NCBI GenBank assembly: GCA_027924585.1
Contig: BSBM01000592.1
Span: 7,200,501-7,264,500, forward strand
Length of the DNA stretch: 64,000 nt
Direction: 5' to 3'
Source of the DNA: Larix kaempferi
Lineage: Eukaryota; Streptophyta; Pinopsida; Pinales; Pinaceae
Shown: positions 46,261 through 57,743 of the stretch, in pieces
How positions within the stretch are numbered: the stretch's first letter is position 1
How the letters are laid out: each line of letters begins with the position of its first letter
Position numbers and translations under genes: made by a program
Notes under the pieces: generated by a model
Told to the model about the DNA's origin: nothing
Database searches by the model: none
Seen by the model: the letters and a program-made list of their open reading frames with translations, nothing else

Positions 46261-49164
46261 TTTTACACACTAAGTAAAGAATTTCAGGTAAAAATGTATT
46301 TGGGTCAATTGGTGCACACAATACAAAAAATCAAGATCAGTGCACCTTATATGAGATAACGCACCAGTGCACATGGTCTGTATGATATGCATTGCTAAAT
46401 CTATTAACATTTTTTTTATAGAAGCATAATCTAAATGGTGCAACTTTGAAATATAAGTGCACCGTGTGTATATCCCATAATATGTGCACTGATTAACCTA
46501 CTAAATTTTTTAAACATGCAAAAACAATACACCTTATTAGGATAACACACCGTTCCATCTATGATGTAGATTGTGCACCACAGACCATGAAATCATTTTT
46601 GAAAAACATTCTAGCAATGACAATCAGGTCGTATTTGAATTGAATCGCATCATGATCGTCAGGGAAATTTTTAAGGGCGAAATTTCACCAATTGGCTATT
46701 TTTTGGGCTTATTTTAAAAAAATAAATTTGTTATTTGGTCATTTTTAGTCTCTAATATCGCCTATATTTACATAAAATGTGTTTTTTAATCATAATATTC
46801 ACCAAATTTTACAAGTTTCAATAGTAAATTGCATGTTTCAAATTTAATATTCGCCTGCCAATCTATATACATATTTTTTTAAATCCAAAATAATCGCTTA
46901 GAAGACTATACTTACGTATACTTTTATAATCCTTAAAAAATACCCCGATGATCGTCTCAGCCCAAGAGTGACCCAAAGCCCCATATACTAATATATATAA
47001 CCAAGAAGTTTACATTACCAAAAAAAAATCTTATTGTAAAATTAAAAAAGAAATATAAAACAAAAGAAACACAAGGATAACCCTAAGGTTTGAAGTAAAG
47101 AATGTAACTCCGAAGGAAGAATAACACAAGGGTTTGCAACATTGAAGGTAACTCTTGTATCCTATATTTTCTTGAAAAAACATATAAAATTTATGTGATT
47201 TTTTAAATCTATTGAGGGAAAAATTACTTGAAATGTATCCTTTGGAGAATTGTGTGTGTCCAAAATGATCCTTACAAAATTTATCTCCAAAGAGATATGT
47301 TATAACTCAAATCGACACATATCCATCTGTGACGACAATTCAAAAAATTGACACTCAAAGTGTTACTATTTGTTCACAAAAATGAATCTTATGGATGGAA
47401 GAGCCCATGATTTGATACCTAATGATGGCCTAAACATTCAAAGTGAATTCCTAGCACCATTACATTCGTAATGAGAAGTTACAACCACAAAGAGAAAATT
47501 CGCACCTTGCACACTAGCAAGGCGCGAACCTTTTGTGCATTTCCCTTTAACAAGGTGTGAATACCTCAACATCTGTCCATTTTATTCGCACATTGCACAC
47601 TAGCAAAGTGCAAATGATTTGTGTGATTCCTTTTGGATAGGGGGTGAATTCCCCATATTTCCATGAAAGAAATATAAAAATTTGAAAATAGGGAGTTAAG
47701 GAAGTTTTTCAAACCAATTTCTCAGTTGCAACTCCCTGAACCACTTGGTAACCCTTTTCCAACTATTTCCTTCAAACATAAAAAGGAAATGAGATGGACC
47801 AAGGGAGGACACCCAATATACTAAATTAATGTTGAAGGAATCACTCACATTATACCCTTCATTCCTACCCATCAACAACCCATGTTGTTGACCCTTATAT
47901 CCCTAATGTGTATCGAATTTGTTGCCCTTAAGTAACTTCATCATTTGTATACATCTAGTGTGGATCAGAGTGGGATCATCGAACTGCAAGAGTAGATAGA
48001 TTGAATATTCAATTCTGATAAGGTGATGAATAGTGAGAAGGTATAAATTGTACTTATTTCATTGTCATAATTGATATTTGACATCTTTTGATCCCCCAAT
48101 CATGTGTCTTTTATGATTGATATTTGACTTAAAGAATGTTTAATTATTTATGTTGAAATTGATTAGATACTTAATGTTCTTTTCATATTTCAAGTAGTTG
48201 TCATTCTTTATTATGGTCAAATTTCCTTGAGGAGGGTTGGCTTTGTTGATCCTATAGGTCGAGTTTGGGCGGTAAGGATCAGTTCTGGAAAAGAGGAAAA
48301 GGAGCAACTAGGACAACCTTCGAAAAAGGTACATACCTTTGTTCCCCCTAATCTATTCTCTAGTTTATATTTGCTTATTAGAGTTTCTATGTGGTATTAT
48401 GAGTGAATAAGAGTCTAATATGCTTTTAAAAAGAGTCATTTAGGTTAGTCTCACCCTAATAAGTACATTGGTGATCTTTCCCTAGTCATAGGATTTAATT
48501 TTGAAAAGCAAAATCTGCGTCTCCAAATTCTTCAATGGTAAATCTCTCTTGTATAAGTCTCTCCTCAAACTTTTGGCCAAAAAAGGTTTAGGGATTAGGG
48601 TTTTCTTTTATTTATAAGCTCATTGTATTAAACTTAAATTCATTCTCTTTTTTCATTTGATATTTTGACCCATTGGTGATAAATGTGCACACCATTTAAA
48701 AAATAATTGGGATTTTGCACTAATTAGATAATAGCACATCGGTGTGCTATACTCATATACGCACACCGTATAAAAAATAGGAAAAAAATGAAAATATAAA
48801 ATTTCACAAATTTTTTACTTGAGATAACAATGCGCTAAGTAAATAATAGCACACTGATGTGTAATATTGACATAAGCACATTGGTGACACAACAAGTCCA
48901 AAAAAATGGAAGTGTAAACTTCCACAATTAATATTTTGTGTAGGTTTGTCCTTTGCATAGGTTTCAATTGGTGCACATCTGGAAGTAGCGCACTAGTGCA
49001 TTTTTCATTTTAAGGCACACCAATGCGCCAATAAATATTTCAACATGCTGGTTACTTAAAAACGTAGAATGTTTCTTGTTTCCCCATTTTTATTTTAGGA
49101 ATGAAGACATGTATTGATTTTATTTTAGACTCAAATGTAGGGGCAAAAAAAAACGATAAATCAA
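46261..49164. other. CACTA interior, no recognised gene
   Basis: Holds CACTA-type motifs at 46310-46570 and 48670-49030 and a two-copy repeat of about 90 bp at 47498-47640 sharing TTGCACACTAGCAA and TTCGCAC. Short open frames look random. Confidence 0.6.
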
Positions 49165-50620
49165 ATGGACAATGCTTCAAACTCCAACTCATTCCATATC
49201 GTTCCAAGTTCAAGTTCTCTTTTCCCATCATCGGTAATTCCATATTTATACATATTTTGATTATCTAATTGAATTTATATTTCCTTTTCAAGTGCATTTG
49301 AATAATTATGCATTGACTTTTGTAGGATCTTGATTCTAGGTCAAGTTTGGATGCACATGATATTCCATAACTCCCAAAAAGACACAAGGTATTATTGGGA
49401 GCAACATACCATAGGAAGATTATAGATGAAAATGCAAGACCACTTCACCCCGTCAACTGTAACATGCCATCATCTAATAACCATCTTGGACCAATGGTAG
49501 TTCAATGTGAATTGGATCTCTTTTATGACATCCCATAAGAATGCATTTGTTCAAAATGTAAAGGGTTGAAGGTGAACCCTAGGCATGTCACACTTTCCCA
49601 TTATATTAATGACCGACTTCCCAAATTTGATGATCTAATGCCACCCACTGCGGTTAATGATCCAATAGGTGAAATAGAAAATACACTTAGGAACACTTCC
49701 GTATGCTCATTTTTGACAAGTTGGAAGCTAAATCAACCATGTTTTTTCCTAAATCGACCAACCCATCTCCTTCTATTGAGTCAATCAATATTTCTAGTGA
49801 GCCAACGTATGATATAAATACTACCCAAAACATCTCTACAAGGAGATCCAAAAACCTATCTGAGTTAAGAGCAAAAATTTCCAAGTACAAACAAAGGTCA
49901 ATTTAATTGTTGGAGGGCAGCAATGAATTCTCTCTTCCCATCCATATGCAAAGTAAATAACACACTTGTTACAATATTGCTTTGTATGGCACTTGGTTGT
50001 ATTACCTACTCGTGTCTGATGTTGGGACTGAATTCTCCTATTGTCGTAACAATTATATGATCGTAAAGTCTAAAATAAATTCTACAAATAATGGGTTGTT
50101 TATCCTTTCACGTGTGTTTGTTCCTCCCAAATAGTTAGCAACACTTATGCCATTTTGTGGTCCTCTTTATAGTCAATTTGATTACTTGAATATTGTTAAA
50201 TACAAACAAAGTATTTCCATGTATAGTAGTGCATGAATGGTTATGCTTCGAGAAAAATACAAACAAAGTATTTCCATGTATAATATGTGCATGAATGGTT
50301 ATGCTTCGAGAGAATTTGAAAGGAAGAACTTGTTATATATCGATAGTCATCCACACACTCATGGGAACATTGCAAATTTCATAAATAGATGCAGGTGTTC
50401 ATTGTTCAGTGCAAATTGTTCATTTGAGGAACAATCTAGTGACAAATATTTCTTTATGAAAAAGATGGCATCTAGATTTGTTGTTGTGCATGCAATACAT
50501 AGTTTGCCTCCTGGTGACGTTTTTAATAAACTATAACTTTCGTAGACCACCAAATGCTCATAAAAAAATACTTACATTGGCTCTAAATTTAGATCATGTC
50601 CTCTTAGGGCATAAGAAAAA
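49165..50620 (+). pseudogene. SET-domain gene carried by the CACTA element, broken
   Basis: Exon 1 is 49165-49233 ('MDNASNSNSFHIVPSSSS') with donor GTAATT; exon 2 starts at 49326 after TTTTTGTAG, in phase. Exon 2 has a Cys cluster 'CICSKCKGLKV' near 49545, then after a frameshift near 49700 one frame continues to 50536. It reads as a SET domain: 'NGLFILSRVFVPP', 'FCGPLYSQFDYL', 'GNIANFINRC' (50362-50392) and 'VVVHAIHSLPPGD'. A one-base shift near 50518 restores the terminal 'INYNF' motif. SET domains methylate lysines, often on histones. Stops near 49367, 49538, 49904, 50130 and 50233 and a 57-bp in-frame tandem duplication (50198-50312) mean this copy is not functional. Substrate is unknown. 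Confidence 0.65.
50198..50312. repeat. 57-bp tandem duplication within the SET gene
   Basis: AAATACAAACAAAGTATTTC begins at 50198 and again at 50255, both followed by ATGAATGGTTATGCTTCGAG. The period of 57 equals 19 codons, so the frame is kept. Confidence 0.93.
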
Positions 50621-50781
50621 GGTCACTGAGTAATTGCATTTTTGGATTTTCAATGTAATTAATGTTAATATATTTCTGAATTCTGCATTTGTTTTATAAA
50701 TTTTTGATATAATGTTTAAACACACTAAATGCATTTGTTTATTAATATCATCGATTTAATATTTAGTATTCTTGCAATCAG

Positions 50782-51219
50782 GATTCCGATAATGATGAAC
50801 TTGTCTACCATCTACCGTTGCACCCCAGTATGATGTTAAATCGAGAGAAGGTTTCTAAAAAAGTAGAGCTTGGAGATGAAGCATGCAAAGTATGGTTGGA
50901 TCAACCACCTATTCAATTTCCACTATGTACCGAGTCAATTTTCTATAGTGTAATTGTTTACAGTGAACTAATGATAATATATATTTGATCTCATACTAAT
51001 CATTTTCATGACATGAATACACCAGCAAATGCAAAAATTGATTCCCTCAATAAATTTGTTCTTTATAATGTTGAGGCAACACAATTATGGGTCATGTTGT
51101 ATGAAGAGAAGAGAAAATGGGATAGTGACAGGAACAAATTCAAATGGTTGAACAATAGAAGCATCCCTTATTCTGATCATTTAAAAGAAAATATGCCAAT
51201 GATAGGGACATCCCAATAG
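50782..51219 (+). pseudogene. possible downstream exons of the SET gene
   Basis: After an acceptor-like TTGCAATCAG an open segment reads 'DSDNDELVYHLPLHPSMML'. A further open segment at 51013-51219 encodes a helical stretch ('NVEATQLWVMLYEEKRKW') ending in TAG. Their order and strand fit the SET gene, but no family is recognised and the exon joins are not established. Confidence 0.35.
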
Positions 51220-52109
51220 TTGGGTGGATGACTAGATCAAAGAGAAATATGGCACATTTGATCATTACTAGTGCGGTGAAGAGGATGCACTAAACATAGG
51301 GATTGGGTGTAAGAAATCTGTAATAATCTCTTCGTGTACATTGTTCATTTAATAATGCACATTTGAATTATAACATGTATTATGATTTTATTAATGCTCG
51401 AATTACTAAAGAATCTACATAATATAATAGGGGGGGAACTAATGCATTTCCCATCAGACATGTAGTGGGCCAGTGTTGTGACCAAAAGAGAGAGGAACCT
51501 AACCTACTCTACAACAAATGAAGTTATACACAACTAGCCACTAGATACCTGGAAGTCACTAGGGGTAGTGGCATCCTCACTAACATATCTATGAATGTAT
51601 TCCAACTAATTGTCTTCTACAATGCCAGGAGAGACAATGGGGAAATGGGAGAAATACTACCCTCTCCTACATATCCTCATCGCTCCTATCTCTATTTCAG
51701 ATACGAATTTTGTTAGAAACGAACACACACAACATAAAAAATTGATTAAAGTACATTTTTATTTATTAAAATCAGCACACCGCTCATGATGCTTTAAAAT
51801 AACTACAACACACTATAGTCAGTGTGGGTATATTTAAAAATTTGGTACTGATGCATTTGATTCGCATAAGCAAGCACACTGTGCTACACACACGCGCGCG
51901 CGCGCGCGCACTAGCGCTTGCACTTTGTGGGTAGTGTGACATTATATCTAGAGCATCGATGTCTTTGAAAAATAAATATAGTGATTTTTCCCTTTATATG
52001 TTGCAATTTAGATATATTGATGCACTACTAGGGGTGATTCCATATATATATAGAGCACATATATCTTTGTAAAAGTAAAATCTATTTTTGGATTTATATA
52101 TTTTCGGTG

Positions 52110-52157
<48 letters not shown>

Positions 52158-54016
52158 GTGTGTGTGTGTGTGTGTGTGCACCGAGGCAGTGCGTCATTAT
52201 ATTTAGAGTACCGATGTCTTTGAAAAATAAATCTAGTGTTTTTTCTCTTTATACGCTGTGCTATGTATATGGATGCACCACCAGCGGTGCATCCATATAT
52301 ACAGAGCACCGATATTTTTGAAAAAACAAAACTATATTCTTTTGGATTTATATTTTTTCGGTGTGCTGTATATATTTATACTCACTATGGGTGATGTGTC
52401 ATTATATCTAGAGCACCGATGTCTTCGATACAGAGAACTGATATCTTTGGAAAAATTAAAAAAAAATCTATTATTTTGGATTTATATATTTTTTGTGCGC
52501 TTTATATAACTATACACATTGGGGGTGGTGCGCTATTATATATCTTAACACACTGCTACGGGTGCATCCATATATATACAAAGCACTGATAGTTTTGAAA
52601 AAATGTATACTAGATTTCAATGGTGATGTGTTCAATTTATGTAAATGCACCGACTATGGTGTATTTCGTTTAATTTAATGCACTATAGATATTGAATTTA
52701 TTTTTTTATTCGACAATCCTGTCAATGGTTCACTTTGTGTTTACATAGAGAGCACTAATATGATCAGTGCGAGCCAAACAGTTGAAACACACCAAGCAAT
52801 TGTTTTTTGAAAAATGGAAAATTCAAGCGAAATTTCGATTTTTAATCCGCTAAAAATGTAAATAAGAAGGTAATAAATACATTGCGTGAAATCTTTCCCT
52901 CCATGGAGGCATGGTTTCCACACACATAATAAATGTTGTTTTTCAACCATTTGAAAATTTCAAAATCCACCAACGAAGCAAAGGACAAGAGAAATATGAT
53001 AAATAACAAGCATTGATTGTGGGTTGCATCATGTAATAAAGTTCAACATCGGTGCCTAGGTAGTCTTAGGCAGTCTGCAACATTGACAATTGGGTAAAAA
53101 TGATTTCTTGTGTTGTAATTTGTTTTTTTTTTCCCTAGTTTGATGTGCCCTATTTAGTGGTGCACTAGTGTGCCTTAGTTTTTTGGCACTCATGTGCGCT
53201 TACCATTATAGAGAGAATTGTTTAGGCTTTTATATTTTTACAAAAAAAACATATTTTCTTGTATTAGAAGGTGGTGTGCTACATTTAGTTATGCATTGGT
53301 GCGTCAATGTCTTTATAACGCACTAGTATGTTTTGTGGGAAAAAAAAATTCTAGTCAAGGATGGGCTATTTTGACATGTGTTGCATTGGATTGTGAAACG
53401 CACTGGTGCAGCTATGTCCTTCACACACACCAGAATGTTTTTCCAAGTAAAAAAAAAAAAAAAAAAAACATATTTTTTCAAATTGCATCGAGTTATTTTG
53501 ACTTTGGTGCTCTGCATAATTAGGCGCACCGATGCGTCAGTTTTGTTGGCGCACCCGGGTGGTTAGGTAGATAGCGAGCATTGTTCTTTTAAAAAAATTC
53601 TATGTTTTTTTTATCTTTTAATCAGTGTGTTTTACTTCCTCACGCTCTAGTGCATTTGTATTTAGTATACGCACCACCATATTTTTGAAAATAAATAAAA
53701 AACATAAACACCACCATTTTTCCACACAGTGGCAAGCTAGTGCTACAGGACTCGATGCGTTATATTGTAGTCTGCACTGGTGTGTCTCTATCAGTTCCAC
53801 GCACCAGATAATTTTGCAGCGAACTTTTTTCTTTTCTTTTCAAATTTCAACAAGTTATTTTGATTTCAGTTCTCATACTATTTTGGTGCACTGATGCACC
53901 ATTTTATGTAGCACACCAATGCGTTTTGTATGTGTATACACAAAAATTAAAAGATTCCGCTAAAATCACTTCCCACCCGCCTCCACTACCAGCTTCTACT
54001 ATAAACAAATAAATGG
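51220..54016. repeat. right interior and subterminal motif array of the CACTA element
   Basis: No gene recognised. From about 51775 to 53935 motifs such as GCACCGATG, CACTAGTGCG, GCACTGGTGC and GCACCAATGCG recur every 30-80 bp on both strands. It includes an alternating CG tract (51893-51909) and a long TA/TG tract (52112-52179). Confidence 0.8.
52112..52179. repeat. TA/TG microsatellite
   Basis: A run of about 20 TA dinucleotides followed by CTGTGTG and about ten TG dinucleotides. The short ORFs across it are artefacts. Confidence 0.97.
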
Positions 54017-54074
54017 GATATTTTTTGTGGAGGGTCCGCAAAAAAATCCTCTAGAAGGTGTTTTCTTTGTAGTG
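54017..54074 (-). repeat. right terminal inverted repeat of the CACTA element
   Basis: Reversed it reads CACTACAAAGAAAACACC, pairing with the left end with two or three differences. Confidence 0.9.
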
Positions 54075-54090
54075 TCAATGGTCTTTCTCC

Positions 54091-54833
54091 ATGTATATTT
54101 TATCAATTAATTTGAGAGGGATGGGAGGCCAAGCCAAAAAATTGGCCCTAAGGAGATTAGTTGAGGTCGAGAATCTAGATATTGTCTTAATACAAGATGT
54201 GATGGGGATGGGTGCATATTTAATCTCATCCCTTAGTAAATTCTTGGTAGGATAGGGTTATTTATCTATGGACTCTAAATGCTTGTCAGGAGGTTGATCT
54301 CCGAGTGGAATTTGAGTGTCTTATTAACAAGCTCCTACGCTTTCTCTTCAGGATTATGCACCGAGTTTCTAGTTCAAAGGATCAATATTACAGTCAATGT
54401 GGTGAATATTTATGGTCCATATTCTGAAAGGAAAGACTTCCTGGATTGGTTTTTTAATCCACGGGTGGGAATTGTAGAGAATTTGATTTGTGGCAGGGAT
54501 TTAAATTTCACCTTGTTAAATTTAGACGTTTTGGGGGAGTTGGCCAAGCCAGACTCCTTACCCGAGTTCTTCCTTAATCACTTAGAATTAAATAATTTAG
54601 TGGACATCAAACCCCTGGAGTTGAAACTAACCTTGTCAAACAATAGAAGTAGAGCAAAAGGTATGTCAAAAAGGTTGGATCGCTTTCTTGTGAGTGGGAA
54701 TCTCCTTTTGCATATTTCAAAATTTAGGTCTTGGGTTCTAGATGCCAGGTTTTCCAGCCATTCTTTGATTGTTTTTGAATTTGATAATCTTAAGGATAAG
54801 ACAAGGTCCCCCTATAAATTCAATCTTTGGTGA
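54091..54833 (+). pseudogene. LINE B ORF2, endonuclease domain, broken
   Basis: Starts at the ATG at 54091 ('MYILSINLRGMGGQAKKLA'). The Asn of INLRG is in place; 'VLIQDVMG' has Asp where the catalytic Glu of QET is expected. A stop occurs at 54253 and a frameshift near 54288. Then 'VNIYGPY', 'GRDLNF' and 'SSHSLIVFEF' follow; the last replaces the usual SDH, so a catalytic Asp is lost. The domain ends near 'YKFNLW' at 54833, where gypsy B interrupts the LINE. The first 16 bases after the CACTA end are the ORF1-ORF2 junction region. Confidence 0.75.
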
Positions 54834-54882
54834 CTACTAGAAATCTACTCAATTCTCAAAGCAATGCTATTATAAATGACAA

Positions 54883-55710
54883 TGTTAAGATAATGGAGAA
54901 ATGTAACCAACCTTAATCCAACGTTTGATGTAGATCCCCGTTGGAGCTTTCAATCCACGCACTTGTAATCTGCAAATTAGTCTTGACAGCCAATATCCAA
55001 CAAGTACATATAATATATAATTGACATTAACATTATCAATAACAATGGTCCATAATATCATAAGCAAATGTAACCCAATGTATAATAAATGACATTCACA
55101 CCATGAATGGACGAGAATATGAGTATTTCTATTAATGAACAAGAAGAAGTACAAAGTGATACGACCTCTTGTCGGCAACCAATCTGAACCAAGATCTAGA
55201 TCAATCCACTTGTGCCTCCACCACTTCAATCCTCCATGAATGGAAAACTCAAACTAGAAGGAGTTTGGAAGGTGAACATAAATGGTTCACAACTACAAGG
55301 ATCAATGAGTGCAGACTCAAGATAGGGCAAAAATCCACTAGAGTTCCTTTACTATTCTCTTCTTCCTCCCGTCCATAAGCCATATGTGCTCAATATATAG
55401 TCCTCTCAAAGGTAGGTGAAAGGACACATCAAGGCGTTACTTGGGCAGATGGAGAGCCAAAGGTCACCCAATGACCGCTTTTTGGGAGTAAAAAGTAATT
55501 AATAGTGTTTTTTACCATTTTACATGCTACCCGCGAGCTATAAGGATGCAACTCGTGGGTGCGCCTGCTATAGTGATGCAACAGGCGGGTAGGAATAAAA
55601 ATAGGGTAAACTGGTATCACTGAAGGATAAAAATGGATTCGAGTCACTGAAATGGATCCTACAGGCCAAAGAATGCTGATGCTCACAGGGTGAAAGATTT
55701 TTGTGTAACA
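54883..55710 (-). repeat. 3' LTR of gypsy B (left boundary approximate)
   Basis: On the minus strand a purine tract (TTAGGGGGCATC) is followed by TGTTACAC at 55710. The plus-strand left end is placed at TGTTAAGA (54883), which gives TGTTA...TAACA termini; an alternative is TGTAACC at 54902. A minus-strand TATA box (CTATATATTGAG) lies near 55395. The second LTR is not in the window, so this is inferred from signals only. Confidence 0.6.
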
Positions 55711-57743
55711 GATGCCCCCTAATGTGTGAGGTCAGAGACTGAAATGTGGTACGATGGCCGAAATACATTATAAAACCTAGAATTGGAGTGATGGAGACAC
55801 AAGTGGAAAGAACAGCTCACTCATCATAATACAATAGTATCTCTAAATACATGTCAGTATAGGACAACAATCTGATACAATGGCCATGAATAGGTAGTAC
55901 ATAATGGATATATGTCATAAATGGTCATAACCATGATCCCTCTACAGTAAGATATGGTCTTCTGCTGAAAAGAAGACAACTGGTGCAAACTGGAGGTACA
56001 AACTGCTGAAATATGAGAGGTGATATCTCAGATGTAAAGTCAAAGTCATATGTAGCATACTGAATGCCACAATCGCCTGGGGTATTCTACACAAGTCTTC
56101 GACGGTGCAAGTCCCATCAAGTGAATAAAGGAGTTGGGGTCAAACCTGATGAGACATCGTCTGATTACTGGTCAATGATGTATATTGTTAACAGATGCGA
56201 GATGACCCACCAATAATGAAAATGGGCATCAAGGAACAGAGCACAATCATCAGAGTGTGAATAAATGGGTTGAAGTCGAACACTAGGATGAATCCATCGA
56301 TCAGGGGACATTGATGTATTCCCAAAACTATCGATGGTGAGAGAACCTGCCACTAATGAATGCAAGCCTCAAGGTACTCAACCGAATAAATGAGTTGAAG
56401 TCGATGGAATGAGACTTGTTGGAAGGAGGGCATTAAGGCATCCCCCATCAACCAGCACGAGGTACCAGCAATGCTGAAAGATTTGGAAGATCTCAGGTGA
56501 AACAAACTGACTCAATAAGGATGGCCGACATGTAATAGTCAAGATATCTGAGGAGTGGCCAAAACTGGTTTGAGGACTTCCTTTGAACAAGAGCATGAGC
56601 AGATGGATAGACTCAGGCATCATAGACTTGACATAAACTGTGCAATGCAGGAGGCATTACAGAGGAATCCATAATGACTGGAAGCTTAACCAATCAGTGG
56701 AGAAAACTGAGAAACAAGTACAACTCCTAAGGCCCAACTATAGTCCCGATTCATAATGTATGGAGTGGAATGAATGCTCTGTTCAAAGGCGACACAACAA
56801 CTGCCAACAAGAAATAGTGACCATAATCCCGTCTGGCTTTTTGGAATATTTGATTTTTTTGGTCTTTTTCATATTTGGAAAAGCTTGAAAAATAATAAAA
56901 TTGCTTATAGTACAACAAGTGAGGGAACGAGTGTCAAATAGCTAGCAGACTAGTCCCAAGCAGTGGAACATACCTATGCTCAATGCAAGGAAGTGCGTGC
57001 AGGATGTGGACACTCGGGGGTGTGTTCCTTCAGGGTCAAAGGGTCATCAAATTTTGAAGGGCAAATATATAAGCTCTGCAGGGCTCGACAGGGGAAAGTG
57101 CTCAGGCACCAGGCTATCAATTGAGTAAGAGGGAGCCGGCACAAGGATCAAGCGGCAAGTAGGATGATGCAATGCAATCACAACATGATATAACTGAGGG
57201 GAGTCCTTAAGGGAGATGGCCAACATAAGACAAAGTAGAGTATGAGTCTTTATCGCAATGTCCTGGCGTGACTACAAATGACTCCCAATCTTAAGGACAA
57301 ACAACGGCATGGGAACCAAAATGAATAAGGGGTTCTAACTAGGGTACCCATGTTCGGAAAAGCCCTACCACCACATAACGACACTTCTAAAGTAGTGTGA
57401 AGGTTCCGTGTCAGTTACGAAGCGGGGTCGCACTTATGGTTTATGAAAAATGGTCAACAGGTCAAATGCATAATGCATGCGAAAATGACATCTAACCTAT
57501 ATGCCAGGTGTGAAACGTACCTCCCATAGGTGTGAAATGGTTCAGAACAACTCTCACCGAGGAAATCTGTTGAAAAACACTACTCCATGACACGATATTA
57601 GTTCATAACGGCTCAAAATGGCAAAAACTATAGAAAAGTGGGTCCAGAAAATTATACATAGTAATAAAATTTAATAATTTTCAATTCATTTGCACTATTC
57701 ACCAATTTGGAGTTTAGTGGGTATTTTTTACTTGAAACTTCAA
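55711..57743. other. 3' non-coding region of gypsy B
   Basis: No ORF recognised. A weak repeat with spacing near 130 bp is visible: GAATAAAGGAGTTGGGGTC near 56124, GAATAAATGGGTTGAAGTC near 56259 and GAATAAATGAGTTGAAGTC near 56384. The right end should contain the promoter of the antisense gene, but none is clear. Confidence 0.6.

Larger units (their letters stand above)
42977..54074. mobile_element. CACTA (En/Spm-type) DNA transposon with captured SET-domain gene
   Basis: The left end reads CACTACAAGGAAACCACC and the right end, reversed, CACTACAAAGAAAACACC, the classic CACTA terminal inverted repeat. Flanking 3-bp sites are CCA (42974-42976) and TCA (54075-54077), one transition apart. Both subterminal regions are filled with GCACCAGTGC/CACTAGTGCG-like motifs, typical binding sites for the accessory transposase protein. 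The interior carries a decayed Ptta/En/Spm-type transposase on the minus strand and a multi-exon SET-domain gene on the plus strand. The large catalytic transposase (TNPD/TNP2 type) was not found. Confidence 0.88.
41171..54882 (+). mobile_element. L1-type LINE split by a CACTA transposon (LINE B)
   Basis: ORF1 (DUF4283 and CCHC knuckle) ends shortly before 42976, and the ORF2 endonuclease starts at 54091, on the same strand. The 11.1-kb CACTA element lies exactly between. The LINE then stops at the LTR of gypsy B, so RT and RNase H are outside the window or lost. The 5' end is not defined. It is a relic of an L1-like element older than both insertions. Confidence 0.8.

Noticed and set aside
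51994-52321. Several ORFs with poly-Ile-Tyr or poly-Cys-Val tracts
   Set aside because: They are translations of the TA/TG microsatellite.
54885-55229. 114-codon minus-strand ORF in the gypsy B LTR
   Set aside because: It lies wholly inside the presumed LTR, has no recognised domain, and is best taken as chance.
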